Shown: positions 17,465 to 25,678 of the stretch, piece by piece
Position numbering within the stretch: the stretch's first letter is position 1
Layout: each line of letters begins with the position of its first letter
The notes under the pieces: generated by a model
Database searches by the model: none
Seen by the model: only the letters and a program-made list of their open reading frames with translations
Told to the model about the DNA's origin: nothing
Assembly: GCA_036825615.1 (NCBI GenBank)
Contig: DAISXY010000007.1
Coordinates: 1-64,000, forward strand
Length of the DNA: 64,000 nucleotides
Origin: JAICXG01 sp036825615
GTDB taxonomy: Bacteria > Verrucomicrobiota > Verrucomicrobiia > Chthoniobacterales > UBA10450
Reading direction: 5' to 3'
Made by a program: the position numbers and the translations under genes

Positions 17465-17709
17465 ACGAACCGCGCAAACCGGACCTTACTCGCAATGGTT
17501 TGTGCAAAAACGAGGGAATAAGTGCCAGTAACTGACAACAGGTTTGGAGCGCGCTCCGCAACCGATTAAATCATAAGCCGGTGCAATCGGGTTATCCACA
17601 GTCGCACAGCGGCATCTGACGCCGGGGCGAATAGGTCCCACCTGCGGGTTATTGAGAAATTGAAGATGACGGAATTAGCTCTTGAGTTGAGAAAGATTCT
17701 AATCTGTTT
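17465..17709. promoter_or_regulatory. Divergent promoter region with one consensus DnaA box
   Basis: A 245-base intergenic stretch between the TVP38 and TIGR04282 starts, locally more AT-rich than the surroundings. It contains TTATCCACA at 17592-17600, a perfect DnaA-box consensus, but only one copy. It must hold promoters for both directions; I cannot place them confidently. Confidence 0.4.
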
Positions 17710-18510
17710 GTGAACATCACGCCGCCAGTCGCAGCACACCGAGTTCTCTCACCCGACAAATCCGATCCAAAAACAGCCGAACTCTGCGCGCTCGCGATCA
17801 TGACGAAGGCGCCGCGCGCGGGTCATGTGAAAACACGACTGTGCCCGCCGCTCACACTGGACGAGGCCGCTGCTCTGAACATCTGCTTTCTCCGAGATAC
17901 CGCCGCAATGATCATGCAAGCGGGGTCGGGCGGACAAGGCATCGGCTGTTTCACACCCGCCGGCGCTGAGGAGGAGTTTGCGACAATCCTGCCCCGGGCC
18001 TTTTGGCTGCTCGCGCAACGTGAAGGTGATTTCGGTGAACGCTTGCTCGGCGCGATTGAAGACTTGCTCGCGCTCGGGTTCGCTTCCGTTTGCCTGATTG
18101 ACTCCGACAGCCCGACGGTTCCGGCGTCGGCCTTTACCGAAGCCCTGACCGTGTTGACTCAGCCGAACGATTGCATTGTTCTCGGTCCTTCCCACGACGG
18201 CGGTTACTACCTGGTTGGTGTGAAACAGCGGCACGCCGCGATCTTCTCGGGGATTGATTGGAGCACCGATCGCGTCCTGCAACAGACGCTGAGTCGCGCG
18301 AAGGAGATCCATCTCCCCGTCCATCTCTTGCCGACCTACTACGACGTCGACGATGCGGCGAGCCTTGCAAGGCTTTGCCAGGATCTGCTTTCCCCTAACG
18401 AACGTGATCAAGCCGTGGCCCCACTAACGCGCGAATTTCTGCGGAGGTTGATTGCGACTGCGGGCCCGGCACGAATCTCGCAAATGAACGAATCGGCTCC
18501 CACTTTATGA
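17710..18510 (+). CDS. TIGR04282/DUF2064 family nucleotidyl/glycosyltransferase
   Basis: 266 aa from GTG 17710. GT-A-like fold: LAIMTKAPRAGHVKTRLCPP at about residues 30-49, the metal/nucleotide motif LIDSDSPTVPASAF, and LGPSHDGGYYLVGV. The family is named for arsenosugar biosynthesis, but members occur widely in cell-surface sugar clusters. Its stop overlaps the epimerase start by four bases, and a glycosyltransferase follows, so a three-gene sugar-modifying unit is likely. Confidence 0.85.
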   Translation: MNITPPVAAHRVLSPDKSDPKTAELCALAIMTKAPRAGHVKTRLCPPLTLDEAAALNICFLRDTAAMIMQAGSGGQGIGCFTPAGAEEEFATILPRAFWLLAQREGDFGERLLGAIEDLLALGFASVCLIDSDSPTVPASAFTEALTVLTQPNDCIVLGPSHDGGYYLVGVKQRHAAIFSGIDWSTDRVLQQTLSRAKEIHLPVHLLPTYYDVDDAASLARLCQDLLSPNERDQAVAPLTREFLRRLIATAGPARISQMNESAPTL

Positions 18511-19628
18511 AACGCGCGCTTGTCACTGGTGGCGCCGGGCTGATTGGATCGCATGTCACCGACCTCTTGCGGCGGGAAGGCTGGCGCGTGCGCGTGCTTG
18601 ATAACCTCGAGCCACAGACCCATCGCGATGGTTGTCCGTCATGGGTCGATCGGGACGGCGAATTCCTCGAAGGTGATCTCACTGACCGCGCCACGATGCG
18701 CGCCGCGCTCCAGGGAATTGATGTGGTTTTCCACCAGGCCGCTTACGGCGGCTACATGCCCGAGATGGCAAAATACGTGCGGGTTAATTCGTTAGGCACC
18801 GCCCAGATGCTGGAGATGATCCGGGAGGAGAACCTTCCGGTAAAAAAAGTCATCGTTGCCTCCTCGCAGGCGGTTTACAGCGAAGGCGCTGGCGAATGCC
18901 CAAAGCACGGCCGCGTCTTTCCCCCCGTGCGCGCCGTAGAACAACTCCGCCGCGGCGATTGGGAAGTGCATTGCCCAATCTGCGACACGATCACTACCAG
19001 CGTGCCCACGCCCGAGGACGCGCCGATCGGAGGAGAAACCGTTTACGGCCTAACGAAAGTGGACCAGGAGAAATTGGTTCTCCTTTGGGGCAAACAGGTC
19101 GGCATCCCGACGGTCGCGCTTCGTTACTCCTGCACCTACGGCCCGCGCCAGTCGATCTTCAATCCCTACACCGGCGTAATCGCAATTTTCTGTACGCGGC
19201 TGCTTAACGATCTGCCCCCGGTCCTTTACGAAGACGGCGCGCAAACCCGCGATTTCTCGTTTGTTGAAGACATCGCCCGCGCCAATCTCCTCGCGGCCGA
19301 GACTGATGCACTCGATGGGCTGCCGGTAAATATCGGGAGCGGTTGCGGCGTTTCCATTCGCGAAATCGCCGAGCAGATTTCCGATGCGCTCGACATTCAT
19401 ATCGCACCCGAGCTCCACGGCGAATTTCGACCGGGCGAAATGCGCCATCTCACGAGCGACACCGCGCGCGCGTGCGCCGCCGGCTACGCGCCGCAGATTG
19501 ACCTCACGACCGGCATCGCCCGTTATCTCGGCTGGATTCGCGCGCAGAAAGACGTGCGTGATTATTTCAGCGAGGCGGCGGAGATTCTGCGCCACAAAGG
19601 CATTATCCATCGCGTCGCGACGACGTGA
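18507..19628 (+). CDS. NAD-dependent sugar-nucleotide epimerase (extended SDR) with extra Cys/His insert
   Basis: 373 aa. Rossmann motif ALVTGGAGLIGSHVTDLLRR at the N-terminus, ASSQAVYSEG, catalytic YGLTKVDQEK, and RYSCTYGPRQ are all present, as in UDP-sugar 4-epimerases and dehydratases. Between the catalytic Ser and Tyr there is an unusual insert with CPKHG and CPIC about 35 residues apart, which could form a zinc site. It overlaps both neighbours by four bases. Substrate unknown. Confidence 0.9.
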   Translation: MKRALVTGGAGLIGSHVTDLLRREGWRVRVLDNLEPQTHRDGCPSWVDRDGEFLEGDLTDRATMRAALQGIDVVFHQAAYGGYMPEMAKYVRVNSLGTAQMLEMIREENLPVKKVIVASSQAVYSEGAGECPKHGRVFPPVRAVEQLRRGDWEVHCPICDTITTSVPTPEDAPIGGETVYGLTKVDQEKLVLLWGKQVGIPTVALRYSCTYGPRQSIFNPYTGVIAIFCTRLLNDLPPVLYEDGAQTRDFSFVEDIARANLLAAETDALDGLPVNIGSGCGVSIREIAEQISDALDIHIAPELHGEFRPGEMRHLTSDTARACAAGYAPQIDLTTGIARYLGWIRAQKDVRDYFSEAAEILRHKGIIHRVATT

Positions 19629-20377
19629 AACCGCACATTTCAGTCATCATTCCTGCACTCGACGAGGAAGAAACAATCGGCGCGGTGGTGCGGGCGTGCC
19701 TCGCAACCGGTTTACCCGATGAAGTTATCGTGGTCGACAATGGCAGCACCGATAGCACTTTTGAGCGTGCACAGGAAGCCGGCGCTCACGTTGTCACCGC
19801 GCCCCGCGGTTACGGTCGGGCCTGCGCGGCGGGCGTAGCCGCGGCCGATTTAGAATCGGCGATTCTCGTCTTTCTCGATGGCGACGGCAGCGATTGCCCA
19901 GAGCTGATGGAGCGGGTCGTCAAGCCAATCGCCGATAACCAGGCCGATTTCGTGATTGGCTCGCGCCTCCGTGGCGTACGTGAGCCGGGCAGCATGAATG
20001 CCACGCAAATATTCGCCGGGCATCTGGCCGGCTTGCTCATCCGGTTGCTTTACGGAGTGGCTTACACCGACATGTCACCTTTTCGCGCGATTCGCCGCGA
20101 GACGCTCAACTCCCTTGGCATGCGCGAACAGACCCACGGCTGGAATCTTGAGATGCAGATGCGCGCCGCCCGTGCCGGGCTGCGGATTATGGAAGTGCCG
20201 GTCGATCATCGCTGCCGGGCCGGCGGACGTTCCAAGGTCTCGGGTAACTTCCGTGGCACCGTCGTCGCCGCGGCCCGGATCTTCGCCACTTTCCTTCGCG
20301 TCGCGCTCGAAGCCGCGCCGGCTACGAATGAAACCATTCGGTCCGCAAAACCTGAGGACCGTGATCGCGTTACCTAA
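19625..20377 (+). CDS. Glycosyltransferase family 2 (dolichol/undecaprenyl-phosphate sugar synthase type)
   Basis: 250 aa from GTG 19625. GT2 fold with SVIIPALDEEETIGAVV, VDNGSTDST, the DXD region FLDGDGSDCPELM, and a C-terminal QTHGWNLEMQMRAARAGLRI. No membrane segments at the C-terminus, so it is a soluble or peripheral enzyme of the DPM1/UgtP-like group that transfers a sugar to a lipid carrier or glycan. The stop TAA (20375-20377) lies in a near copy of the motif, ACCTAACGA. Confidence 0.9.
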   Translation: MKPHISVIIPALDEEETIGAVVRACLATGLPDEVIVVDNGSTDSTFERAQEAGAHVVTAPRGYGRACAAGVAAADLESAILVFLDGDGSDCPELMERVVKPIADNQADFVIGSRLRGVREPGSMNATQIFAGHLAGLLIRLLYGVAYTDMSPFRAIRRETLNSLGMREQTHGWNLEMQMRAARAGLRIMEVPVDHRCRAGGRSKVSGNFRGTVVAAARIFATFLRVALEAAPATNETIRSAKPEDRDRVT

Positions 20378-20414
20378 CGAGAGTAAGACTTAGCATGACT
20401 CAGCATGCGCAGAG

Positions 20415-21542
20415 CTAGAGCAGGATCGTGCTGCGAACCCAGCCGGTGCGCTTGGTCGCGCAAACCCTCGCAGGATTGACCTGTGTATGATCAACCCGGA
20501 CTGAGTCCGTCGCCTCCGGCGGTTCGGGCGGCTCGGGAGCTTCGGGTACTTCTGGGATCTCCTGGTTCTCCAGCTTCTCGAAACGGGCCCGCACGTCGGC
20601 CGGGATCTTGGCGCGCTCTTCCTCGGTGTCGATCGCGCCTTCAAAGAGCAGCTTGCCCTGGGCATCCTTCGCGGTCAGCACTTTCTTGCCGTCCCTGGTC
20701 TCAATCTTGAGCTGTCCCTTGTCGTCGGAGAAGGTGATCGTCGCATTATCGAGATCGACTTTGGTCGACTTGGTCGTGCCGCTGTTCACGGTCACGATGC
20801 GCAACTGTTGCGCGGCGCGGCGCGCTTCTTCCCCGGCCCGCTGCGCTTCCTCCCGCGCCCGATCGACGCTTTCACGCGCCTGTTCTCTGGCCGCCTCGAC
20901 CGCGGCGCGAACCGACTCGCGGACGGAGGTCATGTCCGGCATCTGGAAATCAAACTTCATCTTGTTGCCGTTGCCGTCGTCCCAATCGAAATCCCAATCC
21001 TCATCGGAATCGTCGTTCATCGAGACAGTATGCCTGGCCAATTTGACCGGCAGTTTCATCTCCTGGCCTTTGCGCAGGATCGTGAGGGTGACAGTGGTGC
21101 CTTCGGCGAAGCTGCGCACAAGCACCCCGAGCTGGCCGGAGGAGACGATGATCTGGTCATTGAGCAGGCGGATGACATCGCTGCGTTGCAGGCCCGCCTC
21201 GGCGGCGGGGCTTTTCGGCACGATATCATCAATCACCACGCCGAAGCCGCGTGGCAGGTTCAATTGTTCCGATAGAACCCGCGGGACCTCAGAGGTCTCG
21301 ACCCCGAGGAAAGTGACCGGTTCCTTCGGCGAATTGTCATGCATGTGGAAATGCCGGCCGGGGGGCGGCGCGGGAGGAGCAGGGGGGGCGGGTGGGGCCG
21401 GCGGCGCGGGCGGGGCCGGGGCAACATTAGGCGCGGATGAATTGCCCGGCTGCTGGGAGGCAGCGGGCGCGGGCGATTGCGCGAAGGCGGCGAGAGGGAG
21501 AAGGGCGGCCAACGCGGTCGTTAGGCTAAGGCGTGTTTTCAT
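20415..21542 (-). CDS. Secreted PDZ-domain protein with Pro/Ala repeat and coiled coil
   Basis: 375 aa from ATG 21540-21542, with signal peptide to about residue 21 (AAFAQ). Residues about 40-62 are a PPA repeat (G/C-only DNA, 21361-21420). A PDZ domain covers about 80-165 (LGVETSEVPRVL, GFGVVIDDIVPKSPAAEAGL, DVIRLLNDQIIVSSG). It is followed by an acidic stretch, a coiled coil of AREQARESVDRAREEAQRAG type, and an acidic Pro/Glu tail. No protease domain is attached, so it is probably a scaffold. It lies 20 bases after the anti-sigma gene and is likely part of its regulon. Confidence 0.88.
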   Translation of the reverse strand: MKTRLSLTTALAALLPLAAFAQSPAPAASQQPGNSSAPNVAPAPPAPPAPPAPPAPPAPPPGRHFHMHDNSPKEPVTFLGVETSEVPRVLSEQLNLPRGFGVVIDDIVPKSPAAEAGLQRSDVIRLLNDQIIVSSGQLGVLVRSFAEGTTVTLTILRKGQEMKLPVKLARHTVSMNDDSDEDWDFDWDDGNGNKMKFDFQMPDMTSVRESVRAAVEAAREQARESVDRAREEAQRAGEEARRAAQQLRIVTVNSGTTKSTKVDLDNATITFSDDKGQLKIETRDGKKVLTAKDAQGKLLFEGAIDTEEERAKIPADVRARFEKLENQEIPEVPEAPEPPEPPEATDSVRVDHTQVNPARVCATKRTGWVRSTILL

Positions 21543-21562
21543 GTGGTTAAGACGATTCAGTT

Positions 21563-22081
21563 TTATTGAAAAGAAACTGGCGTGAGCACGACCTGCTCCG
21601 CCGGATAGGTGACCCGAAGCGAGGCGCCAGTCTGCGGATTGCGCCATTGCATCGTGTCGCGGGTTTCGAACCGGACCCGCCGGAGCACCTGCTGCGAATG
21701 GTCAGGCGAGAAAACCAGACCCTCATCGCGCTGGTTGTAAACGACGCGGGTGAGACGGGAAGGCCGCAGTCCGGTGCTGGTCGTGCCCTCGTTAGGCGCG
21801 CTCGCCCCGGTACTGTTTTCCTGGGCGATAACGGCCGACTTTTCTGCTGTGTTCGGCTCCAAGAATTTCCCCAGCCCGAGAAGAACGAGCGCGGCGGCGC
21901 CGGCGAGGCCGAGCCCGAGCGACCAGAAATTGATTCGCGGCCGCGGCCGCGCGAGCCGTCCTGCGGTCGGCGCCGGTTCGGACCCTGCCAGGTCGCGCGC
22001 GATCCGCGCGACCATTTCATCCGAGACCGGCACCGGCCGCAGTTTCTTCAGTTCCGCCTCCAACTCTGAAAAATCGTTCAT
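21563..22081 (-). CDS. Single-span anti-sigma-factor-like protein
   Basis: 172 aa. A short cytoplasmic N-terminal helix region (MNDFSELEAELKKLRPVPVS), one transmembrane helix at about residues 50-70 (WSLGLGLAGAAALVLLGLG), and a periplasmic domain. Its start overlaps the sigma-factor stop (ATGA), the usual arrangement for an ECF sigma and its membrane antagonist. No zinc-binding anti-sigma motif is visible. The assignment rests on context and topology. Confidence 0.8.
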   Translation of the reverse strand: MNDFSELEAELKKLRPVPVSDEMVARIARDLAGSEPAPTAGRLARPRPRINFWSLGLGLAGAAALVLLGLGKFLEPNTAEKSAVIAQENSTGASAPNEGTTSTGLRPSRLTRVVYNQRDEGLVFSPDHSQQVLRRVRFETRDTMQWRNPQTGASLRVTYPAEQVVLTPVSFQ

Positions 22082-22569
22082 CTGGGTTGCAAGGTTTTGC
22101 GCAGCGCCCCGAGTGCGTAGCGGTAACGCGAGGCGGCGGTGTTCTGGGAAATTTCGAGCACGTCGGCGATCTCCGCGAACGTCAGCTCATTCCAAATTTT
22201 CAAGACCACGACCTCCCTTTGTTCGTTAGGCAAACGCTCCACTGCTTCGGCGAGCAATTGCTGGCCCTCGTCGATCTCCGCAAACTGCGGTTCGCAGTGT
22301 TCCGCTCCGTCGTGTGCCAGGGTTGCCTCGCGGCGGGCGCGGCGCTGTTCGCTCCGCAGCCGGTCGAGCCCGGCGGAACGCACCGCGGCGTAGAGGAGCG
22401 CGCGATTCTTGAGCGAATGCTCCCGCCGCCAGAAGCGCACGAACGCTTCCTGGACAATGTCCTCGGCATCGGCCCGGCAATTCGTCCAGCGCCGGGCGAA
22501 GAGGAGCAAGGCCGGACCCAGCTGGCTGAAACATGTCTTCCAATCTTCATCGGTGCGCGTTTGCTCCAT
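22078..22569 (-). CDS. ECF RNA polymerase sigma factor
   Basis: 163 aa. Region 2 (about residues 15-80) carries the core-binding AEDIVQEAFVRFWRRE; region 4 (about 110-160) has LPNEQREVVVLKIWNELTFA then a helix-turn-helix, EIADVLEISQNTAASRYRYA. It directs polymerase to stress-type promoters and is probably held by the membrane protein encoded next. Motif copy 22223-22231 encodes the PNE of region 4. Confidence 0.95.
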   Translation of the reverse strand: MEQTRTDEDWKTCFSQLGPALLLFARRWTNCRADAEDIVQEAFVRFWRREHSLKNRALLYAAVRSAGLDRLRSEQRRARREATLAHDGAEHCEPQFAEIDEGQQLLAEAVERLPNEQREVVVLKIWNELTFAEIADVLEISQNTAASRYRYALGALRKTLQPR

Positions 22570-22628
22570 GACCTCTTCACGGTCTTTTAAGATTGAGACG
22601 CCGCCAAATACTGGTTTTGTCTGTGCCG

Positions 22629-23462
22629 ATGAAAATTTCAGCGCTCAGCGTGGTTCTCTTACTCGGCGGCGCGGTTCCTCTGCTCGGGCAAAAGGCGCGC
22701 GGTAATGCGGAGAATCTCGCCGCGGCGGACAAGGCGTTCGCGCAGGATGCGATCGAAAAGGGAATGCGCACCGCCTTTCTCCGCGTGCTTGCGCCAGAGA
22801 GCATCGTCTTTCAGCCCGGGCCGCAAAACGGCCGCACCTTCTGGCAAACCAAGACTCAATCGCCTGAAGTGTTGCAGTGGGAACCGGTGCTGGTCGCGAC
22901 CGACACGCTCGGTGACCTCGGTTACACCACCGGACCATGGAGCTTGAAAAAGAATCGGGCAGAGCGCAAGCCGACGAGTTTCGGAGAGTTCGTCTCCATC
23001 TGGCGCTGGGACAAAGGCAGTTGGAAACTGATCTTCCACATCCGCAGCAGTAGCCCGCCCCCGACCGGTCCGCCGCCCGAGTTGCTCCTCATCAGCAATC
23101 ATGTGCCTAACGAACTCGCGGCCGATGCCAGGGCGGTGATGCTGGCGCACGATCGCCGTTACGCGGCCAATCGCGCGCAGGAGTTACCTGCTTGCGCGGT
23201 GGACAACATTCGACTCTATCAGACCGGCAAACTGCCGATCACGAGCAGGCAGGAAGCGGCCGCGGCGTTGCGCCAGGACTCGGCCCCGATCGAGTTCGAG
23301 GAGGGAAAAGCGGAGATTTCGCGCGGCGGCGACCTCGGCTACGTCTGGGGCGAATACAGGCGCCCGGCAGCGAACCAGCCGGGTGGGTATTACCTCCGGA
23401 TCTGGCGCAAGAACCGGGCCGGCACATGGCAACTGGCGCTTGATCTTTTGCATCCTCGTTAG
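22629..23462 (+). CDS. Secreted protein with two SnoaL/NTF2-like domains
   Basis: 277 aa from ATG 22629, followed by a signal peptide (KISALSVVLLLGGAVPLLGQ). Two similar halves, about residues 30-145 and 160-275, each have a helical start (AADKAFAQDAIEKGMRTAFL; LAHDRRYAANRAQEL), a GDLGYTTG or GDLGYVWG strand and a final W-x-L strand (GSWKLIFHI; GTWQLALDL). These match DUF4440/SnoaL-like folds. Ligand unknown. The TAG stop (23460-23462) is within a TCGTTAGGC motif. Confidence 0.8.
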   Translation: MKISALSVVLLLGGAVPLLGQKARGNAENLAAADKAFAQDAIEKGMRTAFLRVLAPESIVFQPGPQNGRTFWQTKTQSPEVLQWEPVLVATDTLGDLGYTTGPWSLKKNRAERKPTSFGEFVSIWRWDKGSWKLIFHIRSSSPPPTGPPPELLLISNHVPNELAADARAVMLAHDRRYAANRAQELPACAVDNIRLYQTGKLPITSRQEAAAALRQDSAPIEFEEGKAEISRGGDLGYVWGEYRRPAANQPGGYYLRIWRKNRAGTWQLALDLLHPR

Positions 23463-23525
23463 GCCACACCCGGGTCGATCGCGAGTGACTGCCACGTCCG
23501 CCAGCACGGGCGGCAGTCGTTAGGC
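23456..23525. terminator. Convergent-gene hairpin flanked by two TCGTTAGGC words
   Basis: Between two converging genes lies a hairpin GACTGCC (23487-23493) / GGCAGTC (23512-23518), with CCGCC/GGCGG pairing inside. One TCGTTAGGC (23456-23464) contains the plus-gene TAG stop, and a second (23517-23525) contains the minus-gene TAA stop. There is no long T-run, so termination is inferred. Confidence 0.55.
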
Positions 23526-24947
23526 TGATTTTCGAAAGAGATCTCGGAGCGCGAGTTGCGCCGCATTGTGACCGCACATTCCATGAACGCCGCCGCCCGG
23601 GGGCGTTGAAGAGGAGCAAAGGTAAAGTCCGCGCGCCGGCGTCCGATAGGGCGCTGGACTAACGATTGGGCGGGCGAGCAGATGCCAGAGATCATTCGCT
23701 CCGCCGTTGATGTCGCCGCCGATCAGGTTCGGATTCAGTCGCTCGAGATCGGCCGCCGCGACCGTATGCCGGCCGAGAATGCAATCATGGAAACCAGGCG
23801 CAAACCGCTCGATCTGGCGCTCGATCGCTTCCGTCATGTCCAGGTTGGAGCCGTGGGGCACATGACAATAGGCCCAGAGCGTTTGTTTGCCTGCCGGTGC
23901 CCGCGTCGGATCGAACAGGCTTTGCTGCGCCACGAGCACGAACGGCCGTTCTGCGTGCCGGCCGCTCGCGACCGCGGCTTCGCTCGCCGCAATTTCCTCG
24001 AGCGTGCCGCCGAGATGCAAGGTGCCGGCGGCACGGCACTCCCTGGCTCGCCACGGCACCGGGGCGGAAAGGGCGTAGTCAATTTTGAAAACGCCCGGCG
24101 CGTGGGGAAAATTCGTCAGGCGCCGAACATAACCCGGCGGCAATTTTTCTTTCGCGATCGCGGCAAACTGCCAGCCCGTGGTATCGAAAAAAATCGCATC
24201 CGCAGCCGGCAACTCATCAAGGCGTGTGACGCGGCGACCGGTCTCGATCTCTCCGCCTAACGATCCTAAATGCGCTGCGAGTGCATCGCTGATCGCCTGT
24301 GCCCCGCCAGCTGGGAGCGGCCAGCCGACCGCGTGCCCTGCCGCGGCGAGAACCAGCCCGAAGGCAGCCGATCCCGGCGCGCTCAGCGGGAGAAAAGAAT
24401 GGGCCGCGATTCCCGCAAACAGCGCGCGCGCCGCCACCGTTTCGAAGCGGGCGCGGGCAAGCGTCGCCGCCGGGAGGAGCGCCGCCAGACCGAAGCGCGC
24501 GAGGGCGATCGGGTGCCGGGGCAGATGGAGGATTGGCTGGAGAAACTCCACCGCGAGTTTGTCCCAGTCGCGCACGAGCGGTCCCATGAGACGGCGGTAG
24601 CTGCCGGCATCTTTGCCTAACGAGCGGGCGGTTTCCTCGAGATCCTGCCGGAGACAGGCGGCCGACCCGTCATCGAGCGGATGCGCGAGCGCGATTGGCG
24701 GCTGGATCCATTCCAGCCCGTGTTGCGCCAGGGGCAGGCGGCGAAAAAAGGGCGAGCTGCGGGCCAACGGATGAATCGCTGAACAAACATCATGCACGAA
24801 ACCCGGAAGGGTGAGCGCGGCGGAGCGCGCTCCGCCCCCGATGGTCGCGTTGGCCTCGAGCACGCGCACGGAACAGCCGGCCTGCGCGAGCGTGATCGCA
24901 GCCGCGAGACCATTAGGGCCGGAGCCGATGACGAGAGCGGTGGGCAT
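23520..24947 (-). CDS. FAD-dependent oxidoreductase, phytoene-dehydrogenase-like (COG1233)
   Basis: 475 aa. Dinucleotide-binding N-terminus ALVIGSGPNGLAAAITLAQA, then VLEANATIGGGARSAALTLP typical of carotenoid desaturase-like flavoproteins, and a C-terminal FAD segment ARGLYLCSSSTPPGGGVHGM then GHNAAQLALRD. Substrate not predictable; many such proteins are not carotenoid enzymes, and no crt genes are nearby. Motif copies at 24255 and 24615 lie within. Confidence 0.88.
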   Translation of the reverse strand: MPTALVIGSGPNGLAAAITLAQAGCSVRVLEANATIGGGARSAALTLPGFVHDVCSAIHPLARSSPFFRRLPLAQHGLEWIQPPIALAHPLDDGSAACLRQDLEETARSLGKDAGSYRRLMGPLVRDWDKLAVEFLQPILHLPRHPIALARFGLAALLPAATLARARFETVAARALFAGIAAHSFLPLSAPGSAAFGLVLAAAGHAVGWPLPAGGAQAISDALAAHLGSLGGEIETGRRVTRLDELPAADAIFFDTTGWQFAAIAKEKLPPGYVRRLTNFPHAPGVFKIDYALSAPVPWRARECRAAGTLHLGGTLEEIAASEAAVASGRHAERPFVLVAQQSLFDPTRAPAGKQTLWAYCHVPHGSNLDMTEAIERQIERFAPGFHDCILGRHTVAAADLERLNPNLIGGDINGGANDLWHLLARPIVSPAPYRTPARGLYLCSSSTPPGGGVHGMCGHNAAQLALRDLFRKSA

Positions 24948-24960
24948 GCTGTGATAGTTA

Positions 24961-25014
24961 AATCGTGAATCGTTCCGTCGTGGCGAGCCGATTCACGCCC
25001 CGCGATTCACGATT
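24961..25014. repeat. Perfect 12-bp inverted repeat upstream of the FAD gene
   Basis: AATCGTGAATCG (24961-24972) and CGATTCACGATT (25003-25014) are exact inverted copies about 30 bases apart, with a further CGATTCAC at 24989. They could form a hairpin or an operator in the 149-base gap between divergent genes. Confidence 0.6.
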
Positions 25015-25096
25015 CCAGTGGCCTAGGAATTTTCGTTAGGCATGCGCCCGGCGGCCGCCTGATTTCCAATCGCCGGATCCCGGGCTCAATTTTTCC

Positions 25097-25312
25097 ATGA
25101 CCCGTCCCATGAAAAAGAAGAACACACCCGCCCGGCCGCCGCCTGATAAACCCGCAACGCCGGAGAGGGCTGCGTCCCAGCTCTATCGTTGCCCGGCTTG
25201 CGGCGAGCAGGTCGACGGCAGCAGTCGCGATGCCGTCGCGTTACATCACCAGCACGTCCTGCATCCGAACTGGTTCTTGAGCGTGCGCCGCGCGCGTGGC
25301 GGTGTTCGTTAG
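25097..25312 (+). CDS. Small zinc-ribbon-like protein
   Basis: 71 aa, or 66 from the ATG at 25112. A basic, Pro-rich start is followed by LYRCPACGEQVDGSSRDAVA then LHHQHVLHPNWF: one CxxC and several His could bind zinc. The gene converges with the next and the stops overlap within one TCGTTAGGC motif. Short length keeps confidence modest. Confidence 0.5.
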   Translation: MTRPMKKKNTPARPPPDKPATPERAASQLYRCPACGEQVDGSSRDAVALHHQHVLHPNWFLSVRRARGGVR

Positions 25313-25605
25313 GCCAGGTCAGCCCTCGCCGTGACCGCTGCAGGCGGCCGATGCGTGATCTTGGGAAACTGCGTCCGCACCGGGCCGTGATAGAACCAGT
25401 CGCGCGGGGTGGCCGGGCAACCGGGGGTCGGGCAATGGAGATGATACCCGCCGCGGTGATCCTGCCAGACGTCGATCATGCGGCCGGTGATGACCCGGTC
25501 GCAGAGCACGCAAACCCGCCGGTCATCGAGCGAATACCACTTGCGGAAGCTGTCGGCCTCCTGCAAAGCGGTCAATTTTTCGTCGAGGCGCACGTGCTTG
25601 TTCAT
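25309..25605 (-). CDS. Small conserved-type protein with CxxC and CxxxxC
   Basis: 98 aa. The centre reads CVLCDRVITGRMIDVWQDHR then YHLHCPTPGCPATPRDWFYH: four Cys in two pairs, probably a zinc knuckle. No membrane segment. Its TAA stop (25309-25311) and the TAG stop of the convergent gene (25310-25312) share the same TCGTTAGGC word. Function unknown. Confidence 0.75.
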   Translation of the reverse strand: MNKHVRLDEKLTALQEADSFRKWYSLDDRRVCVLCDRVITGRMIDVWQDHRGGYHLHCPTPGCPATPRDWFYHGPVRTQFPKITHRPPAAVTARADLA

Positions 25606-25678
25606 CGCTGCGGAGCTTAGGGGCTTTCGCTCCCGCGGCCAATTGGGCGGGTGTCAAACGCGCCAATGAGAAGAAATC

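Noticed and set aside
17465..17709. oriC
   Set aside because: Only one DnaA box, no dnaA/dnaN/parAB neighbours and no clear AT-rich unwinding element.
21361..21420. G/C-only stretch as a mobile or regulatory repeat
   Set aside because: It encodes the Pro-Ala repeat of the PDZ protein in frame and is best explained as low-complexity coding DNA.
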